Shown here piece after piece: positions 49,705-61,700 of a DNA stretch of 64,000 bases. The DNA comes from Aplysia californica (lineage: Eukaryota; Mollusca; Gastropoda; Aplysiida; Aplysiidae). Below the pieces are notes generated by a model. The model did not search any database. It worked only from the letters and a program-made list of their open reading frames with translations, and was not told the DNA's origin. The DNA lies in NCBI RefSeq assembly GCF_000002075.1, contig NW_004797610.1, forward strand, positions 10,932-74,931, in the 5' to 3' direction. Position 1 is the stretch's first letter; each line of letters opens with the position of its first letter. A program made the translations under genes and the position numbers.

Positions 49705-50592
49705 CAGTCAAACCCCATCATACCGCCTACCTTTGGACGAGCATGAAAATAAAGTTGGGTGTACTGCGGGGCTGGGGGGTAAAACGGGATCGTACTGATT
49801 GCCATCTTGACCAGTAATGGACTTTTAGAGACTACAGATAAGAAGCAAACTGTGGCCAGTTTTACCTCATGTAGATCTGTCTGGCGTGACTGCCATGTGC
49901 AAAGAAAAAGACAAATTTTAGTAACCAATTATCAGCTCCAGCTAAAATTTACACAAATTCAAATAGAAAGAAGCTAGGATCGGGCTGTATGTTTCAAAGA
50001 ACCTATATGTACATTTTAAAAAAATTGGGACTCAATACTTGTCAGTCCTTGGACAGCCTTAGCCTATCATCATGTAGACTTGAGCATGAGTCCTCACAAT
50101 ATAAAAGCCCTATGGGCGCCCGCCAGCATTGAGATCATGAAGCTGATAAGTGGAGATGCCAGATATTTTGTCGGCAGGCCAAAGTGGCTTGGTTAATTTG
50201 AAGTTTCTCCAAGTGACTTTTAAGTTTCTTTCCAAATTTTCAAAATATTGTCCAGAGCCGAAAAATAATAGCTTTTCCACAATCAGTGCAAATCAGGAGC
50301 TAATCAACGACAGATGCTAGAAATAGGCTGACCTCAGAGAAAGAGATTATCAAGCAGCCAGCGGATGAGTGCTGTGTGTAGTGTGTACCTCTTGCAGCCA
50401 ATTTGCTGGCGGTACAGAGGGGCGAATTTACTTTAGTTTAATAAGGACAGTACAACTCACAGAGTTGGCAGATGGCAGTGTAAATGCATGAATACTATAT
50501 ATAGGCATTCCTTTTCTTACAAAGACAAAACCTGGTGATAAGTGGGGCTGGCAGTTCAACGATGGGGTGGGGGGTACAAAGACGTTTGACTG
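49705..50592. mobile_element. TA-flanked MITE with CAGTCAAAC ends
   Basis: Starts CAGTCAAACCCCATCATACC and ends GACGTTTGACTG, TA on both sides, 888 bp. The ends are related to, but distinct from, the CAGTCRAACCTG family. Confidence 0.75.
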
Positions 50593-51187
50593 TAGATTGG
50601 AGAGGTGTCATAAAGTACCATTTTGCTTAATTGTAACACAGACATGAATACAATTACTGGGTATGCAATACTGGGGGAAAATGGCGATTAGCGGATGATT
50701 GTGGCAAAAATAAGTAGAAATAACTTTTTTTGTATTTTGCTTCCTATTCCAGTGTATGCTTTATAAAACTGATATATGTGTATACAAATCCTTTGAGCCT
50801 TGATCCTAATTTGACCCAAATCCTGACCTCGTGAGCTTCCAGATTCAGGGAGAGAGGGCATCCTCATGAAAAAACTCAGTAAACCAGCTCAGAATGTGAT
50901 CAAAACGAGTTTGAAAGGGTGCAGACATGTTGGTATCCTAGAATAGCATGTTGACAGAAACTAGCATTCAGATTTTTTCTACAGTTTGCTGAGGTGTTAT
51001 TGTGGAATCCCCACCACCCATACATTTTCATGCTCCTCTTGTATTGAATCATTTATAATGTAATCAAGTCCCTATAAAAGTACTCAAATAGACGTTGCTT
51101 TCTGTATATAATTTTTGTGGGTCCATTTTTACACGAAATATTTGTAAAATTGAAATTTAAAAACTTAGAAAGATTTTTCAAATACAT

Positions 51188-51545
51188 TGGGGGCTCCAGT
51201 AGCTAAGGGAGTAGTGAGTTCAGACCTAAAAGTAAAGTCAAGCAAGTGTCGGTTACACGGGGTTTAAGTGGGTGGTCACTGGGGTGTGTCCTTGAGCAAG
51301 ACACGATAACCCAAGCTAAAAAAACAGGGTGCTGCACAGTGGGGACCAGCAATGGCATGATTCTGAAATTGTTCTGTATTGGTGTAATAATTATTGTGTA
51401 TTTATCTCTATGCATATGTGTATGTATTCATGTATTTATGTATTTATAATTATGTATTTATGTATCGTGTGCGTATGTTTGCCATTGTAAACCAAAAATT
51501 GCCCTTCTGGGATCAATAAAAGTGTAATTTATTATTTTTATTTAA
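51188..51545 (+). mobile_element. tRNA-derived SINE with CORE-like motif
   Basis: A head GGGGCTCCAGTAGCTAAGGG with B-box-like GTTCAGACC is followed by GTGTCCTTGAGCAAGACACG, close to the conserved central motif of CORE-type SINEs. It ends CTTCTGGGATCAATAAAAGT, a LINE-like 3' tail. Confidence 0.65.
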
Positions 51546-52404
51546 TTCATTTTATTAAGGCATTCGAGTTTTAAATAACTAAAAAGCATATATCTTTTTT
51601 CATATAAAAATATGTAAACAGTATTAGGACTAGTTTGTATTGACTAATGCGATGAAGCTTGTTACTACTTTCATTGACCAAGCAAAAACCAAGGAAGAAT
51701 CAGCAGGCGAGTGTTACGCTGGTGCTCCGTCCACATAAAATACGTATGAGTTTTTTTGAAGACTGAAGAGATAAGTGCATCAATGTTTGTTTTCCTATTT
51801 TTAATTAGATATATGAAAAAGAGATTTGTTTTCTCTTTAACTTAATATAAATAACATTTATCTATCATCAATAAAATGTGATTTTATTTTGGTGCAAATT
51901 AAAACGTAAGTTTTGCCTCAAGTACATGTATGAGTATTTTGATGCATACATTGATGTTTGTTTTGATTATTTTCAATTCCATGCAATAGAGCTCTTATTT
52001 CTCTTTAATTTGATGTGCATAATGCATAACAATCATAATTGAATTGTCAAGTTGATGAAATTTTGTCTTTTTTGCCTCTCCTTAGCAAATGTGTAAAATT
52101 GGCTTCAGGGCTTTTTGTGATGCTATATTTTGTCAAGCAAACACGTTTGTCAAATTGTATAGTGACAGGCTTGGTACTCATAGCTGAAGAGTTAAAGAGA
52201 ACTTCAAAAAAAATTTATGAACTTTTCTGTACAAGTGTTGTTGTTCTGATTAGATTCCCACTTTGAAGAGCACATCAAGGGAAAGCATGAAAATTGCCAG
52301 TTGCTACCTTTTTAAGCCTACCTTTGAAGAATGGCTCATTCTTCATTCATGTACTCGTGTGTGTACTTGTGTAAAAAACATGTCATTTAGTGCTGGGAAA
52401 AAGT
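51546..52404. other. Intergenic
   Basis: AT-rich; nothing recognised. Confidence 0.5.
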
Positions 52405-52485
52405 AAGACAGACAGACAGAAACAACAGTGGGAAAGTAAAGAAGTGGGATCTACCAGTGGAACCCTCCAACCACTTGCGGCATGC
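52405..52485 (+). repeat. Short dispersed repeat, copy 3
   Basis: AAGACAGACAGACAGAAACA then GGATCTACCAGTGGAACCCT and CCAACCA, matching 22735-22845. Confidence 0.45.
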
Positions 52486-52782
52486 TTTTTAAATGGATTG
52501 TATAAATTTATATATAGCTCACCGCAAGCTCATTATTGTGTTTTCATTAGAAGTTTTTTTTTCTTGCATGTTGAAAAATTTTCGAGAACCATTAATATGA
52601 ATAATAATAGTTTGTCAGTCATTGAATGATGATGATCAGTGTATCTGCAGAGGAGACTATTTCTTGAGCAAAATAGAAGAATTAAGGATTATCATGATCA
52701 TGTCTGGTGGCTCCTGCAATGGTCAATGAGACCAATTCTGACAGAGAAAAGTTAAACACATTTTAAACAGGTAAAAGAGCTC

Positions 52783-52850
52783 ATATGACCTTATGCAGTT
52801 GCGAGCGCCATAAAAATCTTACTAAAACAAACTAAAACAAACAAAAGCTT
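52783..52850 (+). mobile_element. 3' end of I-type LINE or its SINE
   Basis: GAGCTCATATGACCTTATGC then GTTGCGAGCGCCATAAAAAT and an A-rich tail, the same terminal motif as at 1-82 and 26005-26060. Confidence 0.7.
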
Positions 52851-53093
52851 CAGTTCCTCTTGTGGAAGAGCTCAGGTTGTTGGCTTAAAAAGAAAGAACG
52901 AAAAAGGACTGGTTGCACAGAGTATAATATATATGTCATGTATACACAAACATAATACTGTTTACAGTATTAGATCTAGTTTTCTTTTATAGTGATGTTT
53001 TTTTTTTTTATCGGTCACATGTAATGGTACTGTCGATGCTTGCTTCTGCTATCTGGAGATGAATGATTTGAATTCGAGTTTTTTAAAATCTGG

Positions 53094-53619
53094 NNNNNNN
53101 NNNNNNNNNNNNNNNNNNNNNNNNNNNNNNNNNNNNNNNNNNNNNNNNNNNNNNNNNNNNNNNNNNNNNNNNNNNNNNNNNNNNNNNNNNNNNNNNNNNN
53201 NNNNNNNNNNNNNNNNNNNNNNNNNNNNNNNNNNNNNNNNNNNNNNNNNNNNNNNNNNNNNNNNNNNNNNNNNNNNNNNNNNNNNNNNNNNNNNNNNNNN
53301 NNNNNNNNNNNNNNNNNNNNNNNNNNNNNNNNNNNNNNNNNNNNNNNNNNNNNNNNNNNNNNNNNNNNNNNNNNNNNNNNNNNNNNNNNNNNNNNNNNNN
53401 NNNNNNNNNNNNNNNNNNNNNNNNNNNNNNNNNNNNNNNNNNNNNNNNNNNNNNNNNNNNNNNNNNNNNNNNNNNNNNNNNNNNNNNNNNNNNNNNNNNN
53501 NNNNNNNNNNNNNNNNNNNNNNNNNNNNNNNNNNNNNNNNNNNNNNNNNNNNNNNNNNNNNNNNNNNNNNNNNNNNNNNNNNNNNNNNNNNNNNNNNNNN
53601 NNNNNNNNNNNNNNNNNNN
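53094..53619. other. Assembly gap (526 N)
   Basis: Run of N. Open frames crossing it have no meaning. Confidence 1.
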
Positions 53620-54211
53620 TATATATGTGCACTGACTTTTAGTTTTTTTTCACATTAAGACCCTCTTTAGATGAAAATGTCAAACACAAAAGAATTTGTT
53701 TTCCATGATTTCCATTGCTACCGGATGTTGTTGTTATAATCGATCCAGATTGCTACCGGATAAGAGATAGTAAATAATTGTGCTGACTTTAATCTTTGTC
53801 CTAAAACTAGAACTGCAACAAAAATTCCAAATTACTACTAAAATAAGCAAAGAAGGGAGAAAGTATTCTTTCCTAAAGAGGGCCTTAAAAAGATCTGAAG
53901 TGCTCTTTAATTTAGAAACCCAACTTTATTCAAATGTAATGGTACAAATCCGTTGTATAAAAAATTTTGTTTGTAGAATCTAATACTTTGAAGTGCTTTG
54001 TGTGTGAGAAATTCAGAGTCATTTGACGAACCATTCCAATAAATAACTTAATGACTTACAAATATGCAAATTTTTGTTTTTGTTTTTTTCATTTCGCCAC
54101 GTTGCCTGCTTTCTTTTTATACAGTCTAGTATGCACGTAGTGAACATATCCGTATGTAGCGAAATGCACACATAGTGAACAGATGTTAAGGTCTGGAATT
54201 TTTTTCTAATA

Positions 54212-55519
54212 CAGTGGAAACCTCAAATAACGGATAGTGGGACCAGAGAAAAAGTCCTGCTATATGAGATTCCTGTTAAATCAGAAATACAAGGGAAGTA
54301 AGCATTTGTCGACTAATCCAGCTGTATTTATTCATGGGTAGTTTCCCTTGCCACAAGTACCCATGAACAAGGGTTTTGTCCAAGTGGCAGGCCTGAGCTT
54401 GACACATTACGCGTGCATGTAGCTAGGCTTAGGACTAGGTATAAGCCTGCAGCACACCGCAGCCCTCTCTCGCTTCACTCGCTGCGTGTGCTTGTAGTGC
54501 CGTGGCGTGTGTGAGCTTCCTCCATCACTGCGTTTCTCTCTTTCTCTCTCTCTCTTACTTTTTACACATTGTTAACGAGCTTTTGTCCCTGCTATAACCG
54601 ACTGGGCTCCAATGAGGCCCTGTTATTGCCGATAACTCTTAATAGAGACAAAGTGTAGGAAAAAACGGGGATTTAAAAAATTCCTGTTATTACAGGATCC
54701 CTGTTAATGTTATACAGTCCGTGCCGGCTATAAGCACGCCGGCTTAAAGCACGTTTCGGACTCAAGCACGCTAAACGGCTCTTACCGAATTTTTGCTATA
54801 TAAATTACACGCCTTTAAGCACGGTAACTTCGGCTTCAAGCACGCTTCATTGCTTTTAAGATGACCCATCGAAGTTCGAACACAGTCTACACCGCAGAAG
54901 TGGAGTGTGTGAAGAGAAACACAGAGAACGGAAGTGATAGAGACACACACTCACACGGGCAGAGAGGAAGGCAGAGAGATGAACACAGCCACACGCGTGG
55001 ACATAGGATCTAGCCTAGGGCAAAGTTACACACAGACTAAAAAATACAAAGAGAGTCGGGGAGACGAGAAAGGGAGGCTGGCTACGATTTCACCTTTAAC
55101 CCTCGCTATCCGATAATCCTGATTGTGTATCAAGCGCGAGGTGAGATGAAGGCGGTGGTATGAATGTGGCACAGCGGGCAGTGGACTGGTATGCACAGGC
55201 AGTGTGTAGGCCTAGTGTGCTGTATCGTGACTGTCCGTCTAAATTAAATTTTCATTTCCCATTCGACCACAAAACAAAAACAAGCAAACAAAAACTACCA
55301 TGGCGGGTGTAAAAAAACAGTGCACACTTTTGCGGGACCACTAGCTCTATAGGCCTACTTACAAACAAAGGGAAATAGCACTGGAAATTTTCTACATGAA
55401 AATCTCTGGATTTGATTATGTCTAATTCGCACTCAAGCACGCTTCGGATTTAAGCACGCTTATGCTTTCTCCCGATGACCGTGCTTAAAGCCGGCGTGGA
55501 CTGTATATGGTTTCCACTG
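54212..55519. mobile_element. pogo/Tigger-like MITE, outer element of a nested pair
   Basis: Starts CAGTGGAAACCTCAAATAAC and ends GGTTTCCACTG, flanked by TA (54210-54211, 55520-55521). Excluding the inner element it is about 520 bp. CAGTGGAAACC is typical of pogo-type ends. Confidence 0.83.
54715..55503. mobile_element. TA-flanked MITE nested in the pogo-like element
   Basis: Starts CAGTCCGTGCCGGCTATAAG and ends AAGCCGGCGTGGACTG, with TA on both sides. TAAGCACG/CAAGCACGCT repeats fill both ends. The interior is non-coding. Confidence 0.83.
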
Positions 55520-55708
55520 TATTTCCACAGGACTAAAATCTGATAACTCATTTTTTCAGCATGCCTCATAAATACATACTGATGCTGCACTCACAGTAGT
55601 GCCACTTATTCAAAGCAAGTTCTAGATAAAACTCACACTGTAGCACAGAAAATCTGAAATTTGAAAGAACAGAAAAAAAATTACACCGCTTTTTTGTTAA
55701 ATTATAAC

Positions 55709-55714
55709 TTTATT
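55709..55714 (-). terminator. Candidate polyadenylation signal of the Cys-rich gene
   Basis: TTTATT on the plus strand, that is AATAAA on the minus strand, about 390 bases after the stop codon. Confidence 0.5.
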
Positions 55715-56106
55715 AAAACAATCCATAGGGATGTGAAATCTCTGGCATCGAGAGTGAAGCTTCAATAATGTTGCTCTTAAACGATAAACTTCAATCCAGC
55801 TTTTGAGAATGTGTTTCCTTTTTTTTATAAAATGAATCTGCAAATTTCTGCAAATTTCTCCTTCAGAACATAATCACTCCTACAGTGATAAATACTTTAC
55901 CACAGTATTTTGTTTAACTTAAGATGGTCTGTCCGAATTGTAGAATTAATCATTTTCAGAAAATTGATGAGGTAAGATAAGCTGGTATTCATTAAGGAAA
56001 GGAAAACCCCACTGAACATCACTGGAATCAAAACAGGTAGATGAGAGCCAGGAGCTTATTGAAGTAATCACTTATATAGTAGTCAATCTCCTTATCGTCA
56101 TGAACA

Positions 56107-56311
56107 TTAATTAATCAGACTTCTAGCTGCTTTGCCAAAACTTGTAATGAATGCAATGACACTTAAAGATGGCAGACAGGAGACAGCTAATGAGATGACA
56201 CAAGTAGGAGGAGCCAACTCAACGCCAATAATGTAGGTCAGAGTTTGGGCTGTCAGTCCACCACATGGTTCCATGCCTTCGTACATGCACATAGCTGCCA
56301 TTGATGTATGT
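56107..56311 (-). CDS. Cys-rich protein gene: terminal exon
   Basis: Acceptor TTCTGTTTTTCAG at 56324-56312. It reads HTSMAAMCMYEGMEPCGGLT, ends in a hydrophobic segment plus SFGKAARSLIN, and stops with TAA at 56109-56107. Entry in phase 2 follows from the preceding exon; an alternative frame (TYINGSYVHV...) is open for only about 30 codons. Confidence 0.78.
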
Positions 56312-58746
56312 CTGAAAAACAGAAATGAAGTTGTGACCAAGGCCCATGCAGAATAAATAAAAAGTAAAAGCTGCATCCTTGGAAGAGGCACTTAACCTCC
56401 ATTTCGTCAGTTAATCCAGCAGCGAACACATATTTGGCAGTCTCTAAAAATGGACAGCAATGAATAGGCTACCAAGATGCAAAATGGTATGACCCATTTG
56501 TTGTGAGGGATACAAGAAAATAAACAGTTTAATTGTATTAAATTAGTATTTCTGTCAGCTAATACAAATTTCACATCTCCACTGAGAAAACCTCATCTAC
56601 ATACAGCATAGGCTACATAAAAAGACAGAAACTCATGCTTAGGGAGCTGCATCCTGGCGGTTCACATGTGGGGGGAAAAAATCACAAGGAAGCATGACTT
56701 GAAGAGTGTGGAATGATATTATATAACAGTATTAACAGCATCCGCAGGAAAAAGAAAAGCAAAGACACTCAGGATAATTCTTTAATCTCAAATAGTTATT
56801 ATAATCAAAGCCAATGGCCGGGGTCTAGCACCCCTGTATTTGAGCTAGAGTAACAATATGTTTTTTAAGGACACACTCCCTCACCAAACAACTGAAAATC
56901 ATTGACCTAAAAGTACTAAAAGGGCTTGAGATTCTCTGTAAGGCCACATTCACTAATCACATGACCACTGCAGATTTAGGCCACAGGTGGCCTAAATAAG
57001 CTAAACCCCCCTCCCTTACCTTATTTAGGCCACACCTTTATACAAAGTCACAGAAATATTCCTTTTGTGCTTATTGAGGTACAGTGCAGGGTGATTTTAC
57101 CTGCAAGGATAATTGGACAAAATGGGCAGAATCTTTATTGCTAATGGTGATATTTAGACAAATCCTATATCATTGTCTTTTTTTTTCTTAACTGCTCATG
57201 GTTATTAAAGAGTAAGCCAACTAGGTAGTAATTTCGGATTCCTAATACTAATATTATGGACATTCTTAAAATTTTTAAACTTGTTTTTAGCGCTTTTCTC
57301 AACGTAAAACGGATTCCGTAAAAAAACAATGATCATATCTTTCTTTTTCAAAGTATTGTGCATATATTTGTGTGAAACTATATATTCTATGCTTTCATGT
57401 ACATGAAAAAAGCTAATAAAGTAATAAAGGCAAGCAAAATGTTCTTCAGAGACATAGATCTAGTAGTAGGCCCACTGAATTTTTTTTATAAACCGGGAAA
57501 GATGACCAGAAGATAACAAAATTATTTTATGATCTTCACTTGCACTTGCAATTTTTTGGATAAATTATAGTCTACCTCATTGTCTTTTTTTTCCATCATT
57601 TTTCTTCACTATTCATGACAACTGGCATGTATTGTTTTCAGTTATTATCAAGAAAGTGGATAGGCGGACTACGGGGTCTATCTAGCCAAAAGGATAGGTG
57701 GACCCCGGGGTCTACCTAACAAAATGCTAGGATTTAGGATGTGAACCCCGGAGTGAGCGTAGTGAAATAAGTAGTAGATCTAGGTTTAACTAAGGATCGG
57801 TGGACCCCGGGGTCAACATAGTGAAATAAGTAGATCTCAGTTTATTTTATAGTAGGACTGGCGGAGCCCGTGGTCAACGTAGTGAAATTATAAGTAGATA
57901 TAGGTTTAATTAAGGATTGGTGGACCCCGGGGTCAATGTAGTGAAATCAGTAGATCTAGGATTAATTAAGGATTGGTGGACCCTGGGGTCAATGTAGTGA
58001 AATAAGTACATGTAGATCTAGGTTTAATTTTAAGGATTGGTGGACCCTGGAGTCAACGTAGTGAAATAGGTAGGTTTAAGGTGGACCCCAGGGTCTACCT
58101 AACGAAATGCTAGTTAGGTTTTTAGAATAGGTGGAACCTGCGGGGTCACCGTAGTAAAATAAGTAGGTTTAATCTAGGTTTCCCGGGGGTCCACCAATCC
58201 TTAATTAAACCTTCTTATTCCTCTACGGCTATGGTGACTCCGGGGTCCACCAATCCTTTTAAAATTAACCCTACTTATTTCACTACGCTGACCCCGGGGT
58301 CCACCAATCTTTAAAGAAACATACTTATTTCACTACGGTGACCCCGGGGTCCACCTGTCCTAAAACCTAGTATTTCGCTAGGTAGACCCCGGGGTCCACC
58401 TTAAACCTGCTTATTTATCACTACGTTGACCCCGGGGTCCACCAATCCTTACTTAAACCAAACCTTATTTCACTACGGTGACTCCGGGGTTTACATCCTA
58501 AAACCTAGTATTTCGCTTTGCAGACCCCGGAGTCCACCTATCCTCTTCAGGACTAAACTACTATCAATTTGCAATTTTCATTGATTAGCATATTTTTAAA
58601 AAAATATTGAATCAGAGACTCGCTTTCTAAAAAGTCCACTGCTAATGCTATTCTTTTCAAAGAAAATGCCACAATTTGATTTTATGACATGTTGAAAAAA
58701 AAGAGTTTTAAAAATATCCCGAAAACAATATAAAATGATGATATAG

Positions 58747-58789
<43 letters not shown>

Positions 58790-61700
58790 ATATATATATA
58801 TATATATGTGTGTGTGTATTTTATTATATGTATACTAAAAGACTGAGCAGAGGCTTACAATGTAAATTCTCTGCTCTACAAGTAGAGAAAATCTTAAGTT
58901 TGCGCAAAACAGATTTTAGAAAAAAAGTTGGATCTAATTATTCTAATAAAAGTAAAAGTGATTGTTATGCTGAGATTTGTTATTATTAACTCTGGAAATA
59001 CAGTTACTTGCTGAATCTAAAAGTAACTAGAACTGTGCAATTCATTTTATTTCAATTCCAAAGCCCAAAGGCATAGCAATAATAAGTTAGATCTAGATCT
59101 AGCAGTTGTAGGCTCTCTGGCTACTTCTAGCATAGGCCTGCTACTACTGATTCTAGACAGGGAATCTAGATCTTGCTATCGCCTGCACTATTAAAGTCAA
59201 ATATATGGTAAAATAAAAACAAAACTGAATTTTTTGTCAGTCAGTAAATCCCAATTGCCATAGCCGCACGTATTAATAGTTGAATAATGCGATACCGAAG
59301 CAACACATTATCACAGTGTGCAGGGGAGAGCGAGGTGCTTGGTCGATTCGGTGGTTCGGCTTTTGTAGATCTATGCATTTTTTACGGAAAGCCCTATTAC
59401 CTGGCCTATTACTAGATCTATTAGTGTTGTGAAAACTTCAACCTCTACAGCTCAGGCGTCAAAAGATGCTGGAAAATAATAATACGTCCTGAAGTTTCAT
59501 AATTTATTTTTATACAGAATAACACAGTACACAGCCAGTAGTTTTTATTTCACCGAGTTATAAAAATGGCCTTCGTATAAAAATAGCTTGTTTTCAGAAG
59601 CAAATTTTAATAGTTCTAGTTCTACCGAATTGATTTTCAGGCGAATTCAACCATTTTGATGATCTTTGTTTTCCTTTTAAAAAGATGTAGATCTAGGCCT
59701 GTCGGATGTGGCAGTGTGATTAACACTGAGTTGTTTAGATCTAGATCTAGACCCATCAAAACACGAGGCTTCGTGGCCGATCACAAAAGTCTACGGGGCT
59801 TATCGAGGCCGATTTGCCCTGCTGCGAGCACGTTCACTAAACTGCCTATAGATAGAATCTACTACCAAATATTCTCTACACGATCTTTGCTACTACTACT
59901 ACTAGGCCTACTAGCCTACATGTACTACTACGAGACAGTAAGAGAGAGTGTCACTCAGACAAAGATAGTGTAACTTTGACTCAGCCACGTAGTGTACACA
60001 CTTTTTATACCCCAAATTTAACCCGGAAGTCCATTCGGAGGATTTGACCTTTTCACTTGACCAAAGTGTGCCAAAATGGTAGCCTAGCTTTTGCCCCTCC
60101 ATGAAGGAAAAATCTGGCCCTCATTCAAACCATTGGGATTGAGCAAAATTTTGCGTATTGTGCTTTGTTCTTTACAATATTCATTATGGTTATGATTTAT
60201 AAGTTGTACACTGAGACAAAACCGTACTAAATGAGAAAGGTGCACCATTATGAAAGTGGAACGAACTCAGTTGCCTGAAAAGGGTAGTTTGAGCATGTGT
60301 GGCCTAAATAAGCTAAACCCCCCTCCCTTACCTTATTTAGGCCATATGTGGCCTAAATAAGCACTCCCTTATTATTAAATTGAATCATTTATTTACTGAT
60401 GTTACTCACCTACAAATACCAATGTCACTGTAACTTCTCGATCCATGCATCTGAAGAAAAGACCCAACCTCTTTTCCAATACAAGACTCAACACTGAAGA
60501 AGTGTGACAGCATACATTCATGATCAAAAGCTGTAAAAAGATTGCACAAAAGGAACTTAACAGTAGCTTTGTACTTGTACAGGTAAACAAACCAGAGAGG
60601 TATACAACAAGGACATAATTCAGCAACAAACCTATAACATTTAACCTCTCTCTTACATGTAAAGTAGCTAGATATTTAACCCCAAGCCGAGTGATATCTC
60701 GCTGCTGACACATACTTTTGAACCTCATGGCAAGAATCAATTTACTTATAAACTAGACCTCCTAACCATCATCACTTACCATCTTAGAAGCATTTGAGGA
60801 TGAAAACGACAATAATATGCATTCACCTTACCTTGAAATTGTTACGCCGAAAAAAAAAGATAACAAGTAGACAATTTCTTTTTCATTTGTGCTTAGATGA
60901 AAAACTGAAGTAGCAACAAAACACAAGTAGGATGGATCAATCATGACTAACACTTACAGAAACAGTGACAGAGTACAATATGTAAGAGCTACTTGACAAA
61001 AAGTAATGGATAACTTTTTCGAAAAAAAAAAAAATCTTTTAAAGGTTCACTTACTTTTATTCACAGCACACAAAACATGAACTGTCTTCAAAACGCTGCC
61101 AAAGTCAAGGAATTCACTCTGATTTCTCGATAAGTGGAGCACACCATCAGTGCCCGCACAGTGGTGGAGATGCTGCTTTACGCTGCAGTACAAGTTCTTG
61201 CTTGACTGCGATACCTGCTGCATTTGGCTGAAAAATTACCAAATCCAGTTAAAAGGTTCATCATCTTCACAACAGTGCAAACTGTGTTAATACAGGAAAA
61301 ACATGTTTATATTTTTACAATCAATATGATGAAATGTTACAATGTTATAAGTCTACAACTATGAAAAAAAAAACGTTGAAAAGAGAAAAAAATGTTTTTA
61401 AAAAAAAGGTATTTGAACTTTTGTAAAAGTGTGTCCCTCCCCCCCCCCCCCCCCCCAATTTTTTTTTTTAAAATAAAGAAATTCTGAAGTTTCATATTTT
61501 TAAGAGAGGCTATTTGATTTGCCATCATATGAAGAAAAAAATGTACATACAGTAGTCTCGCCTAAACGCACGGTACTCAGGAGGGCTCCTTAGCGTGTGT
61601 TGATATGGAGCGTGCGTTTACATGAACCTTAGCAAAGGGAGGAAGGGACGCAGACATCTCATTGCCTTGATATTCTAGTGACCTCCCTTTGGGATGGGGG

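Noticed and set aside
49425-49928. 167-codon minus-strand frame
   Set aside because: It overlaps the end of a TA MITE, has no recognisable motif or splice context, and its composition is typical of random AT-rich sequence.
53015-53658. Frames of about 200 codons on both strands
   Set aside because: They consist almost entirely of the N gap.
57656-58544. CRISPR-like array
   Set aside because: Units are palindromic, diverged and inverted in the second half, in an animal intron with no cas genes; spacing is not that of repeat-spacer arrays.
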